From contig NZ_LJSI01000053.1 in the NCBI RefSeq assembly GCF_001305295.1, positions 124,001-188,000 on the forward strand: a DNA stretch of 64,000 nt, written 5' to 3'. Below the pieces are notes generated by a model that saw nothing but the letters and a program-made list of their open reading frames with translations, was not told where the DNA came from and did not search any database. This DNA comes from Neptunomonas antarctica. Lineage in GTDB: Bacteria; Pseudomonadota; Gammaproteobacteria; Pseudomonadales; Balneatricaceae. Below, in pieces: positions 34,840 to 44,290 of this stretch. Position numbers and translations under genes: made by a program. The stretch's first letter is position 1; every line of letters begins with the position of its first letter.

Positions 34840-37095
34840 ATGTCTGTTATTAAGCAGGGTGATATTGCAACGTTGCGAAATTCAATACGGGGTAAAGATT
34901 GGAAAGACGGGCAGTACGCCTCAATGGCCGGTACCTTAGCGTTGGCTATTTCTGCAGCAATGATCGGGCCTGTTCATGCGGCTGGCGTGACACTCGATAC
35001 CCTGGTTGTTGAGGAAGGTGTTATTAAGGCGGATGCTAATCCGTATGCTGAGCCAGATGCGCCTTATAAAGCCAAACGGCTGTCAGATACCCGCCAGACA
35101 CGTGATATTGCCGATACCCCGCAGACGATGACTGTGATAACAAAAGAGGCAATTGCGGAATCAGGGAAGACTGAGCTGAAGGATATTCTGAGTGCTCAGC
35201 CGGGTATCACATTAGGAACAGGTGAAGGCGGTAACTCCTTTGGTGATCGTTATATTATCCGTGGTTATGAAGCACGTAGCGATGTGTATACCGATGGTTT
35301 ACGAGAACCGGGCCTGATTACCCGTGAAACATTCGCTTTGGAACAAATTGAAATATCCAAAGGTCCAAGTTCAACGTTTGGCGGTCGTGGTTCTACAGGC
35401 GGTGCGGTTAACAGTGTGACCAAAAAAGCGACTATGGAAGAAGATTTTACCACGCTTGAAGGTGGCTTAGGATCTGATAAGTATAAACGTGGCACGTTAG
35501 ATACCAACAGGGTTATCAATGATGATCTGGCGGTTCGTTTGAACTTATTATACACCGATGCGGATATTCCTGATCGTGCGCCCGCAAAAGAGAATCGTCA
35601 AGGTGTGCTCATATCGGGCGTGTATCAGGCAACCGATAAACTTAAAGTTTCCGCCGATTTGTATCACTTTGAAGGTGATGATAAAACCGATGCAGGAACC
35701 GCATTAGATCGGACAACGGGTGTGATCGACACAGAGCGACAGTATGTTGGCCAAGACGGATTGGATTTTCAGAAAACACAGGCAGACATCGGAACGCTGA
35801 AGCTGGACCTGGATATCACTGATGAAATTCGTTTAGAAAACAAAACAAGACTCGGCTCAACCAGCAATGATTATATTATTTCTGCCTACGACAGCCGTTT
35901 TACTGGCGGATTGAGGGCTTTTACGGGGTGGCAGGAGAATGATTATCTGGGTAACCAGACCAATCTGATCATAGATAAAAACCTAAATGGCCAGCGTCAT
36001 ACTATTATTGCCGGGGTCGAATATGCCAATGAAGAAACCAAGGCCGGTGACTACAGTGTGACCACCGACAGCGTCACTATTGATCCTTATAATACGGATA
36101 ACGCCAGTTGGGTCGGCTCTTACAGTAAAAATGCAGGGGAAACCGAGCTTTCTATGGATACTGTTTCGGCTTATCTAATGGATACCGTCACGCTGAATGA
36201 TGACTGGGAAGTGTTTGGTGGCGTGCGCTATGATTATTTCAATTACTCACTGTGGGCCGCTGAAAGTACCAGCCGAAGCGGCGTAGTGACACCCGAAACC
36301 ACCTACTCATACAGTGATGGCTTCTTGAATGGTCACCTGGGTGTGGTGTTTTCGCCCTGGCAGCATGGTAACGTTTATGCGAGTTGGGGCACCTCCTCTA
36401 ATATCAATGGGGGTGAAGCCGATGCCGGTACCAATTGTGGTTACGGTGGCTTGTGTACCGATGATGAGGGTAACTATAAAAGCGCAGATCCTGAGCAATC
36501 CACTAACCTGGAAATCGGCACAAAGTGGAATCTTATGGATGAAAAACTACTATTAACGGCGGCTATTTTCCGCACCACTAAAGATGATGTGATCGAAGGT
36601 GGCAACGATTCTTACGTTAGCGGTGGTAGCCTCAATACAGGTAGAAACCGTGTCGAAGGTATCGAGTTAGGTTTGTCCGGTAATATCACACCAAAATTGA
36701 GTGCTCAGTTGGGTGTGGCGATAATGGATTCTGAAATACTGAAATCTCACGATGAGGCAAATGTGGGTGAGCGAAAAGCCAACTTCGCCGATAACAGTGC
36801 CAATCTACAGTTACGCTACCAGGCAACGCCAAAACTGGCGGTGGGGGGTGTCGTTACCTACTCCAGTGAAATTTATGGCGGCCAGCCGGATGCAGCGGCT
36901 AATAGCATCGAATTGCCGGATTACACGGTGTACGACGTGTTTGCTGCTTATCAGGTGAATAAGCAACTCAGCTTGCGTGCCAATATTCAGAACCTCACCG
37001 ATGAAGATTATTACACCGCTGTTTACCGTGGCGGCAGTATCGTTTATCTCGGTGATGCCCGTTCTGCAAACGTTAGTGTGACCTATAAGTTCTAG
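34840..37095 (+). CDS. TonB-dependent siderophore receptor (Fiu/PiuA-like)
   Basis: An outer-membrane receptor of 751 residues. The signal peptide is long, ending near HAAG (~49). A TonB-box-like TLDTLVVE follows, then a plug domain (YIIRGYEARSDVY, RGSTGGAVN) and a 22-strand barrel ending in the terminal aromatic residue (TYKF). The ATG at 34840 is preferred because AAAGGA precedes it. The next gene is a PiuC/YbiX-type hydroxylase, the usual neighbour of the catecholate receptors PiuA and Fiu, which supports that substrate class. Confidence 0.88.
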   Translation: MSVIKQGDIATLRNSIRGKDWKDGQYASMAGTLALAISAAMIGPVHAAGVTLDTLVVEEGVIKADANPYAEPDAPYKAKRLSDTRQTRDIADTPQTMTVITKEAIAESGKTELKDILSAQPGITLGTGEGGNSFGDRYIIRGYEARSDVYTDGLREPGLITRETFALEQIEISKGPSSTFGGRGSTGGAVNSVTKKATMEEDFTTLEGGLGSDKYKRGTLDTNRVINDDLAVRLNLLYTDADIPDRAPAKENRQGVLISGVYQATDKLKVSADLYHFEGDDKTDAGTALDRTTGVIDTERQYVGQDGLDFQKTQADIGTLKLDLDITDEIRLENKTRLGSTSNDYIISAYDSRFTGGLRAFTGWQENDYLGNQTNLIIDKNLNGQRHTIIAGVEYANEETKAGDYSVTTDSVTIDPYNTDNASWVGSYSKNAGETELSMDTVSAYLMDTVTLNDDWEVFGGVRYDYFNYSLWAAESTSRSGVVTPETTYSYSDGFLNGHLGVVFSPWQHGNVYASWGTSSNINGGEADAGTNCGYGGLCTDDEGNYKSADPEQSTNLEIGTKWNLMDEKLLLTAAIFRTTKDDVIEGGNDSYVSGGSLNTGRNRVEGIELGLSGNITPKLSAQLGVAIMDSEILKSHDEANVGERKANFADNSANLQLRYQATPKLAVGGVVTYSSEIYGGQPDAAANSIELPDYTVYDVFAAYQVNKQLSLRANIQNLTDEDYYTAVYRGGSIVYLGDARSANVSVTYKF

Positions 37096-37123
37096 GCTCC
37101 AGGGTCTGGCTTTAACGTTAATA

Positions 37124-37156
37124 GCAAAGGGCCTTGTTGGCTCTTTGCGCTTTTTT
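37124..37156 (+). terminator. Rho-independent terminator after the siderophore receptor
   Basis: GCAAAGGGCC pairs with GGCTCTTTGC (one G-T wobble), then GC and TTTTTT. It lies between the receptor gene and the PiuC-type gene, so the latter depends on readthrough or its own promoter. Confidence 0.8.
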
Positions 37157-37171
37157 ACAGAGCTGCTTTTG

Positions 37172-37852
37172 ATGATTCCTATTCGTAAAGTATTTACGCC
37201 TGAACAGGTGCAGCAGATACGGCTGCATCTGGATGAGGCCGATTGGCAAGGCGGTGAAATCACCGCCGGGCAGCAAGCTCGCCGTGTTAAGCATAATCAG
37301 CAACTGCCTCAGGACGGCACGCTTACTCAACAAATTGGTGACCTGATTCTTGATGCGCTGGCGCGCCATCCTGTGTTTATTTCGGCGGCGTTACCGCAAA
37401 AAATATTTCCGCCGATGTTTAACCGTTATAGCGTGGGGGAGACGTATGGCTCGCATGTGGATAATGCGATTCGGGTTATTCCGGGCACCACGATTCGACT
37501 ACGTACCGACCTCTCGGCAACGTTGTTTTTAAGTGATCCTGATGAGTACGAGGGAGGTGACTTACAGATAGAAGACCATTTCGGTTCGCAGTGCGTGAAA
37601 TTAGCCGCAGGCGATATGATTCTTTATCCGTCAACCAGCCTGCATCAGGTGATGCCAGTTACCGCCGGAAGGCGGGTGTCTGCGGTTTTCTGGTTGCAAA
37701 GTATGGTGCGTAGTAACGAACAGCGGGAGATGTTGTTTGGTCTCGACCAGAGCATCCAGTCGCTTACCTCACTGCATGGTCATGAGCATCAGGATGTGAC
37801 GCGGTTGTCGGGCGTATACCAAAATCTGATTCGCCAATGGGCGGATGCATAA
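37172..37852 (+). CDS. piuC: PKHD-type Fe(II)/2-oxoglutarate hydroxylase (PiuC/YbiX)
   Basis: A 226-residue dioxygenase-fold protein of the PKHD family. The iron ligands are expected in YGSHVDNA (His, Asp ~80-86) and in the later STSLHQV (His), with an RRVSAVFW segment for 2-oxoglutarate. PiuC/YbiX genes adjoin catecholate siderophore receptors in many bacteria; the reaction is undefined. The ATG at 37172 is preferred over upstream in-frame starts because the family begins at this point. Confidence 0.88.
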   Translation: MIPIRKVFTPEQVQQIRLHLDEADWQGGEITAGQQARRVKHNQQLPQDGTLTQQIGDLILDALARHPVFISAALPQKIFPPMFNRYSVGETYGSHVDNAIRVIPGTTIRLRTDLSATLFLSDPDEYEGGDLQIEDHFGSQCVKLAAGDMILYPSTSLHQVMPVTAGRRVSAVFWLQSMVRSNEQREMLFGLDQSIQSLTSLHGHEHQDVTRLSGVYQNLIRQWADA

Positions 37853-37870
37853 CTTACAAAATGGCTTCCT

Positions 37871-38995
37871 ATGATCGATAAAGCGTTACCACCACTCACC
37901 GCTGTGCCTGCCGATTTGGTCAGTGTTGCCGATTATGAGCGCTATGCGAAACACCACATCCCGCCGGCTATTTTTGAATATATTCAAGGTGGCGGGGCGG
38001 ATGAAATAACCTTGCAACGTAATCGTCGTGCGTTGGATGATCTGATGATTCTGCCACGTGTTTTGCAGGATTGTACGGCAGGTGGCACTCATACAACCTT
38101 ATTGGGAGAAGCGCTTCGTCATCCGATACTGTTGGCGCCGGTCGCTTTTCAAAAGTTAGTGCATCCTCAGGGGGAACTCGCCATGGCGCAGGCCGCCAGC
38201 GTTTTGGAAACAGGCATGATTGTCAGTACCTTGGCGTCGGAGTCGATCGAGGCCATAGCCGCTGAACTGGATTCGCCCAAATGGTTTCAGCTCTACTTTC
38301 AACACAGCCGTGACTTTACGTTGGCGTTAGTGAAGCGTGCCCAAGCGGCAGGCTATACAGCGTTGGTTATTACGGTGGATGCGCCGCTGCATGGCATCAG
38401 AAATCGCGCACAACGTGCCGGGTTTCAGTTGCCGAAGGGGGTTGAAGCGGTAAACCTGAAAAACCGCCCGCCACTGCCTTCTCAGCAGTTTGACGCGAGT
38501 GAGAGTATCGTTTTTCAGGGCATGATGAGTGAAGCGCCGGTGTGGCAGGATATTCACTGGTTGAAGCAGCACACAACATTGCCGATTGTACTTAAGGGCG
38601 TGTTGAACCCTGCGGATGCTTTATATGCTGCAGAGATGGGTCTGGCGGGTGTCGTCGTCTCGAACCATGGCGGACGTACGTTGGACTGTTTGCCGTCGGC
38701 GGTGGAGATGTTGCCCTTAGTACGGAAGGCCGTAGGGAAAGATTTTCCGCTGTTCATGGATGGCGGTATACAGCGCGGTACGGATGTTTTTAAAGCACTG
38801 GCACTAGGTGCAGATGCGGTCTTGATCGGGCGCCCTCAGTTGTATGCGTTGGCCGTGGCGGGTGCATTGGGTGTTGCACATATGCTTAGAGTGTTACGTG
38901 AAGAGCTGGAGGTAACCATGTCGTTGGCAGGAACGCCGACGATTAAAGATATTACAAGGAATGCTCTTTTAAAAAATAATATTTCTGGTTTTTGA
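37871..38995 (+). CDS. FMN-dependent alpha-hydroxy-acid oxidase (LldD/GOX family)
   Basis: A 374-residue TIM-barrel flavoenzyme of the lactate/glycolate oxidase family. Visible motifs are PPAIFEYIQGG near the N-terminus, WFQLYFQ, the catalytic His region SNHGGRTLD (~263) and the FMN phosphate loop DGGIQRGTDVFKALALGA. It would oxidise an L-2-hydroxy acid to the keto acid; the loop residues do not identify which. It starts 18 bp after piuC and is probably co-transcribed, so a link to iron uptake is possible. Confidence 0.9.
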   Translation: MIDKALPPLTAVPADLVSVADYERYAKHHIPPAIFEYIQGGGADEITLQRNRRALDDLMILPRVLQDCTAGGTHTTLLGEALRHPILLAPVAFQKLVHPQGELAMAQAASVLETGMIVSTLASESIEAIAAELDSPKWFQLYFQHSRDFTLALVKRAQAAGYTALVITVDAPLHGIRNRAQRAGFQLPKGVEAVNLKNRPPLPSQQFDASESIVFQGMMSEAPVWQDIHWLKQHTTLPIVLKGVLNPADALYAAEMGLAGVVVSNHGGRTLDCLPSAVEMLPLVRKAVGKDFPLFMDGGIQRGTDVFKALALGADAVLIGRPQLYALAVAGALGVAHMLRVLREELEVTMSLAGTPTIKDITRNALLKNNISGF

Positions 38996-39107
38996 TTTCG
39001 TGTCTATACTTTGGTTTAATCACCGGTTGAAGGGCTGATTAATTAGGCTTGCTGCTTCTGCTTATTAAGTCATAAAAATATTAGTAGACATTATAGAGAT
39101 CATATAA

Positions 39108-40988
39108 ATGAAAGTTTCCCATAAAGTAGCATTGCTGGCTTCGTCTATAGTATTGATAGCCTTCGCGCTTTTCTCATGGATACAGTACAACACCGTACGC
39201 GATGCTTTGTATGAAAAAACAGAGCAAAGCACACATGAAGCTACAGGGGCGTTAGGTTTGCAGGTCACGAACTGGCTGAATGGTAAGTTAGTTCTGATTG
39301 ATATGATGTCTGAAATAATGAACGAGAATTTGAACAGTTCAACGATCCAGCAGACGTTTGATACACCGCTATTGAAAAAGGAATTCATTTTGATTTTCGG
39401 CGGGCTGGATATCGATGGACAGCGTATTACAAATGACCCTTCATGGAATCCAGAGAATTGGGATGCCAGAAAACGTCCGTGGTATCCCTACGCAAAAAAT
39501 CATAAGCGGGCGGTGTTGACCGATCCTTATGCTGATGCCGCTACTAAAGAAATTCTGATTTCAGCCGTCGCTAATTTTTATGATAAAGGTGTATTTAAAG
39601 GCGCCTTTGGCGGTGATTTGAGTTTAAAAACTGTCTCTGATGCAGTGAATACGCTTAATTTTCATAAAACAGGTTATGCCTTTTTGCTCAATAGCGAAGG
39701 TAATATTATTAGCCATCCTAATGAATCACTAAACGGTGAGTCGATCGCTAAGTTGTTCGGGCAAGCGACTCCTGTGTTATCCGAGACACTGCAAGAAACT
39801 GAGATAGATGGAAAAACAGTCTTTACCGCTTTTCATGAGCTGAAAGGTTTGTATGGTAGTGAATGGTATATTGGGGTGGTGTTAGATAAGAGCAAAGTTA
39901 TGGCTAAAGCCAACCAATTTGGCTGGACTGCGTTAATTGGAACCCTTGCCAGTGCATTGCTGTGTTCGTTAGCGCTTTACTTTACGGTCTCGCGCCAGCT
40001 TTTACCGTTACAAAAATTGCGTGAGTCGCTGCAAGAAATTAATCGGGGTGAGGGAGATCTGACTAAACGTTTGGCGGTTAACAGTACCGATGAATTTGGT
40101 CAGGTTTCGACTGATTTCAATCAGTTTATTGATTATTTGCAAAGCTTAATAATACGCGTAAAAGAGATGTCTCGGGATATTCAGTCGGATACTGATTTGA
40201 CAGCAGAGTCTGCATCCGAAGCTGCTGTGAAGCTTGAAACCCAGTTATTCGAATTGGATCAGCTCGCCACGGCGATGCATGAAATGTCTGCTACTGCTCA
40301 AGATGTAGCATCTAATGCACAAAGAGCAGCCGATTCTGCTCATATGGCTGATGTGGCAGCCTCTAAGGGTGTTGCTGTTGTTTCAAAAACTACGCGCGAG
40401 ATTGCTTCGCTGACAAGCGAAATGGATGAAGTCGTGCACACTATTAATGAGTTGGCTGGATATAGCGACAATATCGAGTCTATTTTAACGGTGATTACCG
40501 GTATCGCTGATCAAACCAATCTACTGGCCTTGAATGCGGCCATTGAGGCGGCGCGTGCAGGTGATAAAGGGCGTGGTTTTGCTGTAGTGGCTGATGAAGT
40601 GCGGGCATTGGCCTCACGCACCCAGCAATCAACAGAAGAGATTAAAAAGATGATCCATCAGCTGCAATTAGGTGTACGCAATGCTGAGAAAATCATCATG
40701 AACAGTCGCCAAAAAGCCAGCGATACTCAGACAGCGTCCAGCGAAGCTGATGAAGTCTTAATTACGATTCGTGACAGTATCATCGAGATTAATCAGATGA
40801 TTGTTCAGATCGCAACGGCGGCAGAAGAACAGAGTGCGACGGCAGAGGAAATAAACCGCAATACCTCGAATATCCGTGATATCAGCCAGTCGGTATCAAA
40901 CGGAGCGAAAAGTCAGGAGCAGCTGTGTGTTTCTATGGTTGATTTAACCACTAGACAGGATGTTGAATTAGGGAAATTTAAAGTCTGA
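39108..40988 (+). CDS. Methyl-accepting chemotaxis protein (Cache-HAMP-MA)
   Basis: A 626-residue chemoreceptor. Membrane helix 1 is residues ~7-27; a periplasmic Cache sensor (~35-265) includes [10 protein letters not shown] and [15 protein letters not shown]; helix 2 is ~270-293; a HAMP domain follows; the signalling tip includes the conserved [20 protein letters not shown] (~455). The Cache pattern resembles dCache receptors for small organic ligands. It stands alone, followed by a strong terminator. Confidence 0.93.
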   Translation: MKVSHKVALLASSIVLIAFALFSWIQYNTVRDALYEKTEQSTHEATGALGLQVTNWLNGKLVLIDMMSEIMNENLNSSTIQQTFDTPLLKKEFILIFGGLDIDGQRITNDPSWNPENWDARKRPWYPYAKNHKRAVLTDPYADAATKEILISAVANFYDKGVFKGAFGGDLSLKTVSDAVNTLNFHKTGYAFLLNSEGNIISHPNESLNGESIAKLFGQATPVLSETLQETEIDGKTVFTAFHELKGLYGSEWYIGVVLDKSKVMAKANQFGWTALIGTLASALLCSLALYFTVSRQLLPLQKLRESLQEINRGEGDLTKRLAVNSTDEFGQVSTDFNQFIDYLQSLIIRVKEMSRDIQSDTDLTAESASEAAVKLETQLFELDQLATAMHEMSATAQDVASNAQRAADSAHMADVAASKGVAVVSKTTREIASLTSEMDEVVHTINELAGYSDNIESILTVITGIADQTNLLALNAAIEAARAGDKGRGFAVVADEVRALASRTQQSTEEIKKMIHQLQLGVRNAEKIIMNSRQKASDTQTASSEADEVLITIRDSIIEINQMIVQIATAAEEQSATAEEINRNTSNIRDISQSVSNGAKSQEQLCVSMVDLTTRQDVELGKFKV

Positions 40989-41009
40989 GTGTGATTAACG
41001 TCTAGTTTT

Positions 41010-41036
41010 AAAAGCCCGCTCAGCGGGCTTTTTTTT
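41010..41036 (+). terminator. Rho-independent terminator of the chemoreceptor gene
   Basis: AAAGCCCGCT pairs with AGCGGGCTTT around a single C, followed by a run of T, 20 bp after the stop. Confidence 0.9.
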
Positions 41037-41318
41037 GCTCAGATGCGCGTTAAACAAGAGCTGGTATTATTTAATAGAATAAGTATATTCCATTATAAAT
41101 AATGTATTTACATGTAATACTTTTAGGTTATTTTCTTATAAATAGGGTTATACCCGTAATTCTTTAGTCTAAATTCGATACTAAAGTACCCTGATGAAGT
41201 ATCGATTGTTGCACCGCAAAAGAATAACGTAGCGAGGTTTTCACAGCTCTATGTCATCCGGAATAACTAGTAGGAGTTGTTTGGGAGTGATGAGCCCAAA
41301 TCTTGCTAGGTGAAGTGT
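41037..41318. other. AT-rich leader region of the permease gene
   Basis: About 280 bp without a reading frame. AT-rich first half, then a mixed second half. An AGGTG ribosome site precedes the ATG at 41319. No promoter could be fixed with confidence. Confidence 0.5.
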
Positions 41319-42740
41319 ATGGCGCTAATACAAAGACCTCATGGCGAAGAACACCCATATTGGGGTTTTGGACCTTTTAAAATTCGTTTACCGGTTGTTC
41401 ATTACCGCATTGAAATGCCTGAGGTTATTCAGGGGTTAGTGATGTTCGTGGTGGGGTTGGCAATGATCCCACTACTAGAAAAGTACTTAGGCATGCCGTA
41501 TGAAGCCGCCTTAGCATTCACGTTTGTAGCAGGTGTAGGTTATATTTTGCCTGCGTTGCTCGGTGTACCTTTGGTGCCCGGTTGGATTACGGCAGCGATA
41601 CCGGTTGTACTGCTTTACCTGAATGGCTTTGAGCCTGGGCCAGAAGCTATTAAAGCGTTGTTTGCGCTACAGATTGAAGTGACATTAATCTTTCTGATTC
41701 TTGGGGTTACCGGCTGGGGTTCTAAACTGGTCGAGGTTATTCCTAACTCGTTGAAGTCAGGCATTATTATTGGTGCGGGTATCGCGGCACTGATGGGTGA
41801 GTTGAAAGTGGGCGGACGTATTGATGCAACGCCGTATTCACTGCTCTTTGGCTCCATCATCTCTGCTTATATTCTGTTCTCACTATCATTTAAAAATGTA
41901 GTGGACAGCAATCCACTGGCTAAAAAGATTGCTAACTTCGGCATGGTGCCGGGCATGTTGATTGCCATGGTTATTGGCTGGGGTGTGGGTGAGTACCCAA
42001 TGCCAGAGATTGAATGGGGCATTACTAATCCAAACTTTTCACTGATGTGGGATTATCTGGTCTTTTCCACAGGCTTTCCTGAATGGGATGTTTATTTGTT
42101 GGCTGTACCAACGGCAATCATCGCTTATGTTATTGCTTTTGGTGACATCATTGTTGGTTTTACACTGGTTGAGCGTATTGATCACTTACGTGACGATGAA
42201 AAAATTGAAACTAACGTAGACCGGGTTCACCTGGTTACTGCTTTGCGTAACGGTATACATGCGTTTCTTGCTCCGTGGCCTGGTTTGGCCGGCCCTCTGT
42301 GGACTGCCGCGCATGCTACCGTTGCCGAGCGTTATGCTATGGGTCGTAAGTCGATGGACTCTATCTATAGTGGTGGTGGTACCTTCTGGATTACCGGTTT
42401 AGTCGCACTGTTCTTGTTACCGCTGGTGACACTATTTAAGCCTGTTTTGCCTATCGCATTGTCACTCACGTTAGTGCTGACGGCTTATATCTGCATCATG
42501 GTAGGTATGGAGCAGCTGAAGAACTCCGCTGAGCGTGGTGTGGCGGGTATCGTTGCGGTAACGCTGGCAATGCCTGACCCTAAATCAACGGTATTTGCTG
42601 TGGTTATCGGGCTAGTGCTTTACTTCTTGATTGAACGTCCACGTTTGATGGGTAAGCATGACCCTGCCGATGAAATTATCTTTGCAGATCCTGAAGAACC
42701 CGTAGTTCTGGTAGATAAAAAAGCGGAAGTAAAAGTCTGA
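41319..42740 (+). CDS. Multi-pass permease, NCS2/SulP-like, substrate unknown
   Basis: A 473-residue inner-membrane protein with 11-13 predicted helices. The layout, with a GAGIAALMGEL stretch, a TAIIAYVIAFGDIIVGF helix and a terminal polar tail of ~35 residues, recalls the uracil/xanthine (NCS2) and SulP transporters that share one fold. I cannot name the substrate. AGGTG precedes the ATG at 41319. It is flanked by terminators, so it forms its own unit. Confidence 0.6.
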   Translation: MALIQRPHGEEHPYWGFGPFKIRLPVVHYRIEMPEVIQGLVMFVVGLAMIPLLEKYLGMPYEAALAFTFVAGVGYILPALLGVPLVPGWITAAIPVVLLYLNGFEPGPEAIKALFALQIEVTLIFLILGVTGWGSKLVEVIPNSLKSGIIIGAGIAALMGELKVGGRIDATPYSLLFGSIISAYILFSLSFKNVVDSNPLAKKIANFGMVPGMLIAMVIGWGVGEYPMPEIEWGITNPNFSLMWDYLVFSTGFPEWDVYLLAVPTAIIAYVIAFGDIIVGFTLVERIDHLRDDEKIETNVDRVHLVTALRNGIHAFLAPWPGLAGPLWTAAHATVAERYAMGRKSMDSIYSGGGTFWITGLVALFLLPLVTLFKPVLPIALSLTLVLTAYICIMVGMEQLKNSAERGVAGIVAVTLAMPDPKSTVFAVVIGLVLYFLIERPRLMGKHDPADEIIFADPEEPVVLVDKKAEVKV

Positions 42741-42794
42741 CCCCTGGCAGGGTGTGTTGTTCTTAACTGTGCCGCTCTGAAATAAGTTGATCGT

Positions 42795-42824
42795 AAAAAG
42801 GCCTGGAATTTTCCAGGCCTTTTT
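42795..42824. terminator. Bidirectional terminator (permease / Spy-like)
   Basis: AAAAAGGCCTGGAA pairs perfectly with TTCCAGGCCTTTTT, between the convergent permease and Spy-like genes. Confidence 0.92.
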
Positions 42825-42870
42825 CGTTGTGTGGCAGTAGTCGTTTTCAGGCTGTGGTTTATTGTTACCT

Positions 42871-43428
42871 TTATTCCGCGTTATCGCCCTTATCTTTACG
42901 GTCGCCTTTGTCGCCTCTATGGTCGTTATCGCCTTTATGGCCATGACCTTCACCATGACGTTCGCGCATATCTTCAAACTTGCTGAGCTGCTCTGCGGTT
43001 AGAATCTTACTCAACTCAGCTTTCATGCTGACTTTCTGATCCACTTTGTTGATGGCCAGATCTGCCGCTATACGTTTTGTTTCTGCCAGATTTTTATCAT
43101 AATCTGCTGCAGCGGGATCAAGGTTGCGCATTGCTTGATGGAAGCTCTGCATCTCAGTTCGCATTGTCTGATGTTGTGCGTTCTGCTCATCAAACAATTT
43201 TTTCATTGATACTTGTTGTTCGTCACTCAGCTCCAGTCGTTTTGACATACGCTCGACCATACGTTCTGCGCGGTCTTCTCTATCTTCTTTGTCCATGCGG
43301 GATTCATGGCCTTTGCCTTCGCCGCGATCGCATTTGTCGTAACCTTCGTGATGTTGCATGCCAGCAAATGCCGCTGCACCAGCGAGTAGGATGGGAGCAG
43401 TGATCAGTGCAATAGTTAACTTTTTCAT
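42871..43428 (-). CDS. Spy/CpxP-like periplasmic stress protein
   Basis: A 185-residue exported protein. The signal peptide (1-22) ends AFAG. A helical core carries the two LTxxQ-type motifs (LSDEQQ ~71 and LTAEQL ~143) of the CpxP/Spy family of periplasmic chaperones and metal responders. Both ends are His/Asp/Lys-rich (HGEGHGHKGDNDHRG near the C-terminus), suggesting metal binding. It diverges from a cpxR-cpxA-like pair with a CpxR box between them, so it is probably a feedback component and target. Confidence 0.87.
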   Translation of the reverse strand: MKKLTIALITAPILLAGAAAFAGMQHHEGYDKCDRGEGKGHESRMDKEDREDRAERMVERMSKRLELSDEQQVSMKKLFDEQNAQHQTMRTEMQSFHQAMRNLDPAAADYDKNLAETKRIAADLAINKVDQKVSMKAELSKILTAEQLSKFEDMRERHGEGHGHKGDNDHRGDKGDRKDKGDNAE

Positions 43429-43499
43429 GGTGTCTCTCCGGTGTTTGAGTTGATGAAGCTATTCTGCACTTTGTCACCGCAAAGTTGGGTTGCGCCGGT

Positions 43500-43514
43500 G
43501 TAAAGTTAGGTAAA
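43500..43514. promoter_or_regulatory. CpxR box (GTAAA-N5-GTAAA)
   Basis: A perfect tandem GTAAA-N5-GTAAA, the canonical CpxR recognition sequence, lies between the Spy-like gene (minus) and cpxR (plus), 72 bp upstream of the former start and 75 bp upstream of the latter. It could serve both promoters. Confidence 0.8.
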
Positions 43515-43588
43515 GACTTATCGGGCCGTGTTTATCAACGCTACACTATAGGTATTGATATAAGTGTTGATAATGTTGGGTGCAGAGC

Positions 43589-44290
43589 ATGAATGAAAAT
43601 CATATCTTGTTGGTCGATGATGATCAGGAGTTAACCGAGTTGTTATCTGACTATTTGGAAGCTGAAGGTGTAAAAGTCAGTGTCGAAAATAGTGCTAGAG
43701 CGGCATTAGTACGTTTGCAGAGTGACGAGCTTTTCGACCTGGCTGTTTTCGATATTATGATGCCAGAGATGTCTGGGTTGGAGTTATTGCAGCAGTTACG
43801 GCCTGGCCTTCAATTGCCTGTGATTATGCTCACGGGTCGGGGGGGTGATATTGATCGTATTCTGGGGCTTGAAATGGGCGCAGATGATTATCTTGCAAAA
43901 CCTTGCAACCCTCGGGAGTTATTAGCCCGTATTCGGGCAGTTTTACGACGCGCGCAGCAACGTCCGGAATCAGGTACTGTTCAGTCTTTAAAATGTTGGG
44001 GTATCGCGCTTGATCCTTCGACACGCGAGGTTTATTTTGGTGCGCATTCTATTGATCTGACCAGTGCAGAATTCAACGTCCTGTATCAGTTTATGCAGCA
44101 CCCCGGTGAAATCCTTAGTAAATCCAAATTAACTGAAACTGTGTTACATCGCTCATTAACGGCATATGATCGAGCGATTGATGTACATGTGAGCCGTGTA
44201 AGGCAAAAATTGGTTCCGCATATAGGGCAACAAGAGTTGATTAAAACGATACGTGGAGAAGGTTATCTGTTTATGAGAGATAACGGATGA
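43589..44290 (+). CDS. cpxR: CpxR-like OmpR-family response regulator
   Basis: A 233-residue response regulator (E. coli CpxR 232). The receiver domain has the acidic pocket DDD (10-12), phospho-acceptor Asp55 in FDIMMP, Thr in MLTGRG and a conserved Lys in LAKPCN. The C-terminal winged helix includes VHVSRVRQKL and IRGEGYLF. The ATG at 43589 fits the family N-terminus. The kinase gene overlaps by 4 bp, and the upstream CpxR box supports the name. Confidence 0.87.
   Translation: MNENHILLVDDDQELTELLSDYLEAEGVKVSVENSARAALVRLQSDELFDLAVFDIMMPEMSGLELLQQLRPGLQLPVIMLTGRGGDIDRILGLEMGADDYLAKPCNPRELLARIRAVLRRAQQRPESGTVQSLKCWGIALDPSTREVYFGAHSIDLTSAEFNVLYQFMQHPGEILSKSKLTETVLHRSLTAYDRAIDVHVSRVRQKLVPHIGQQELIKTIRGEGYLFMRDNG

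Noticed and set aside
43077..43403. 108-codon frame antisense to the Spy-like gene
   Set aside because: It is the complement of a compositionally biased coding region; the Spy-like frame has signal peptide, motifs and ribosome site.
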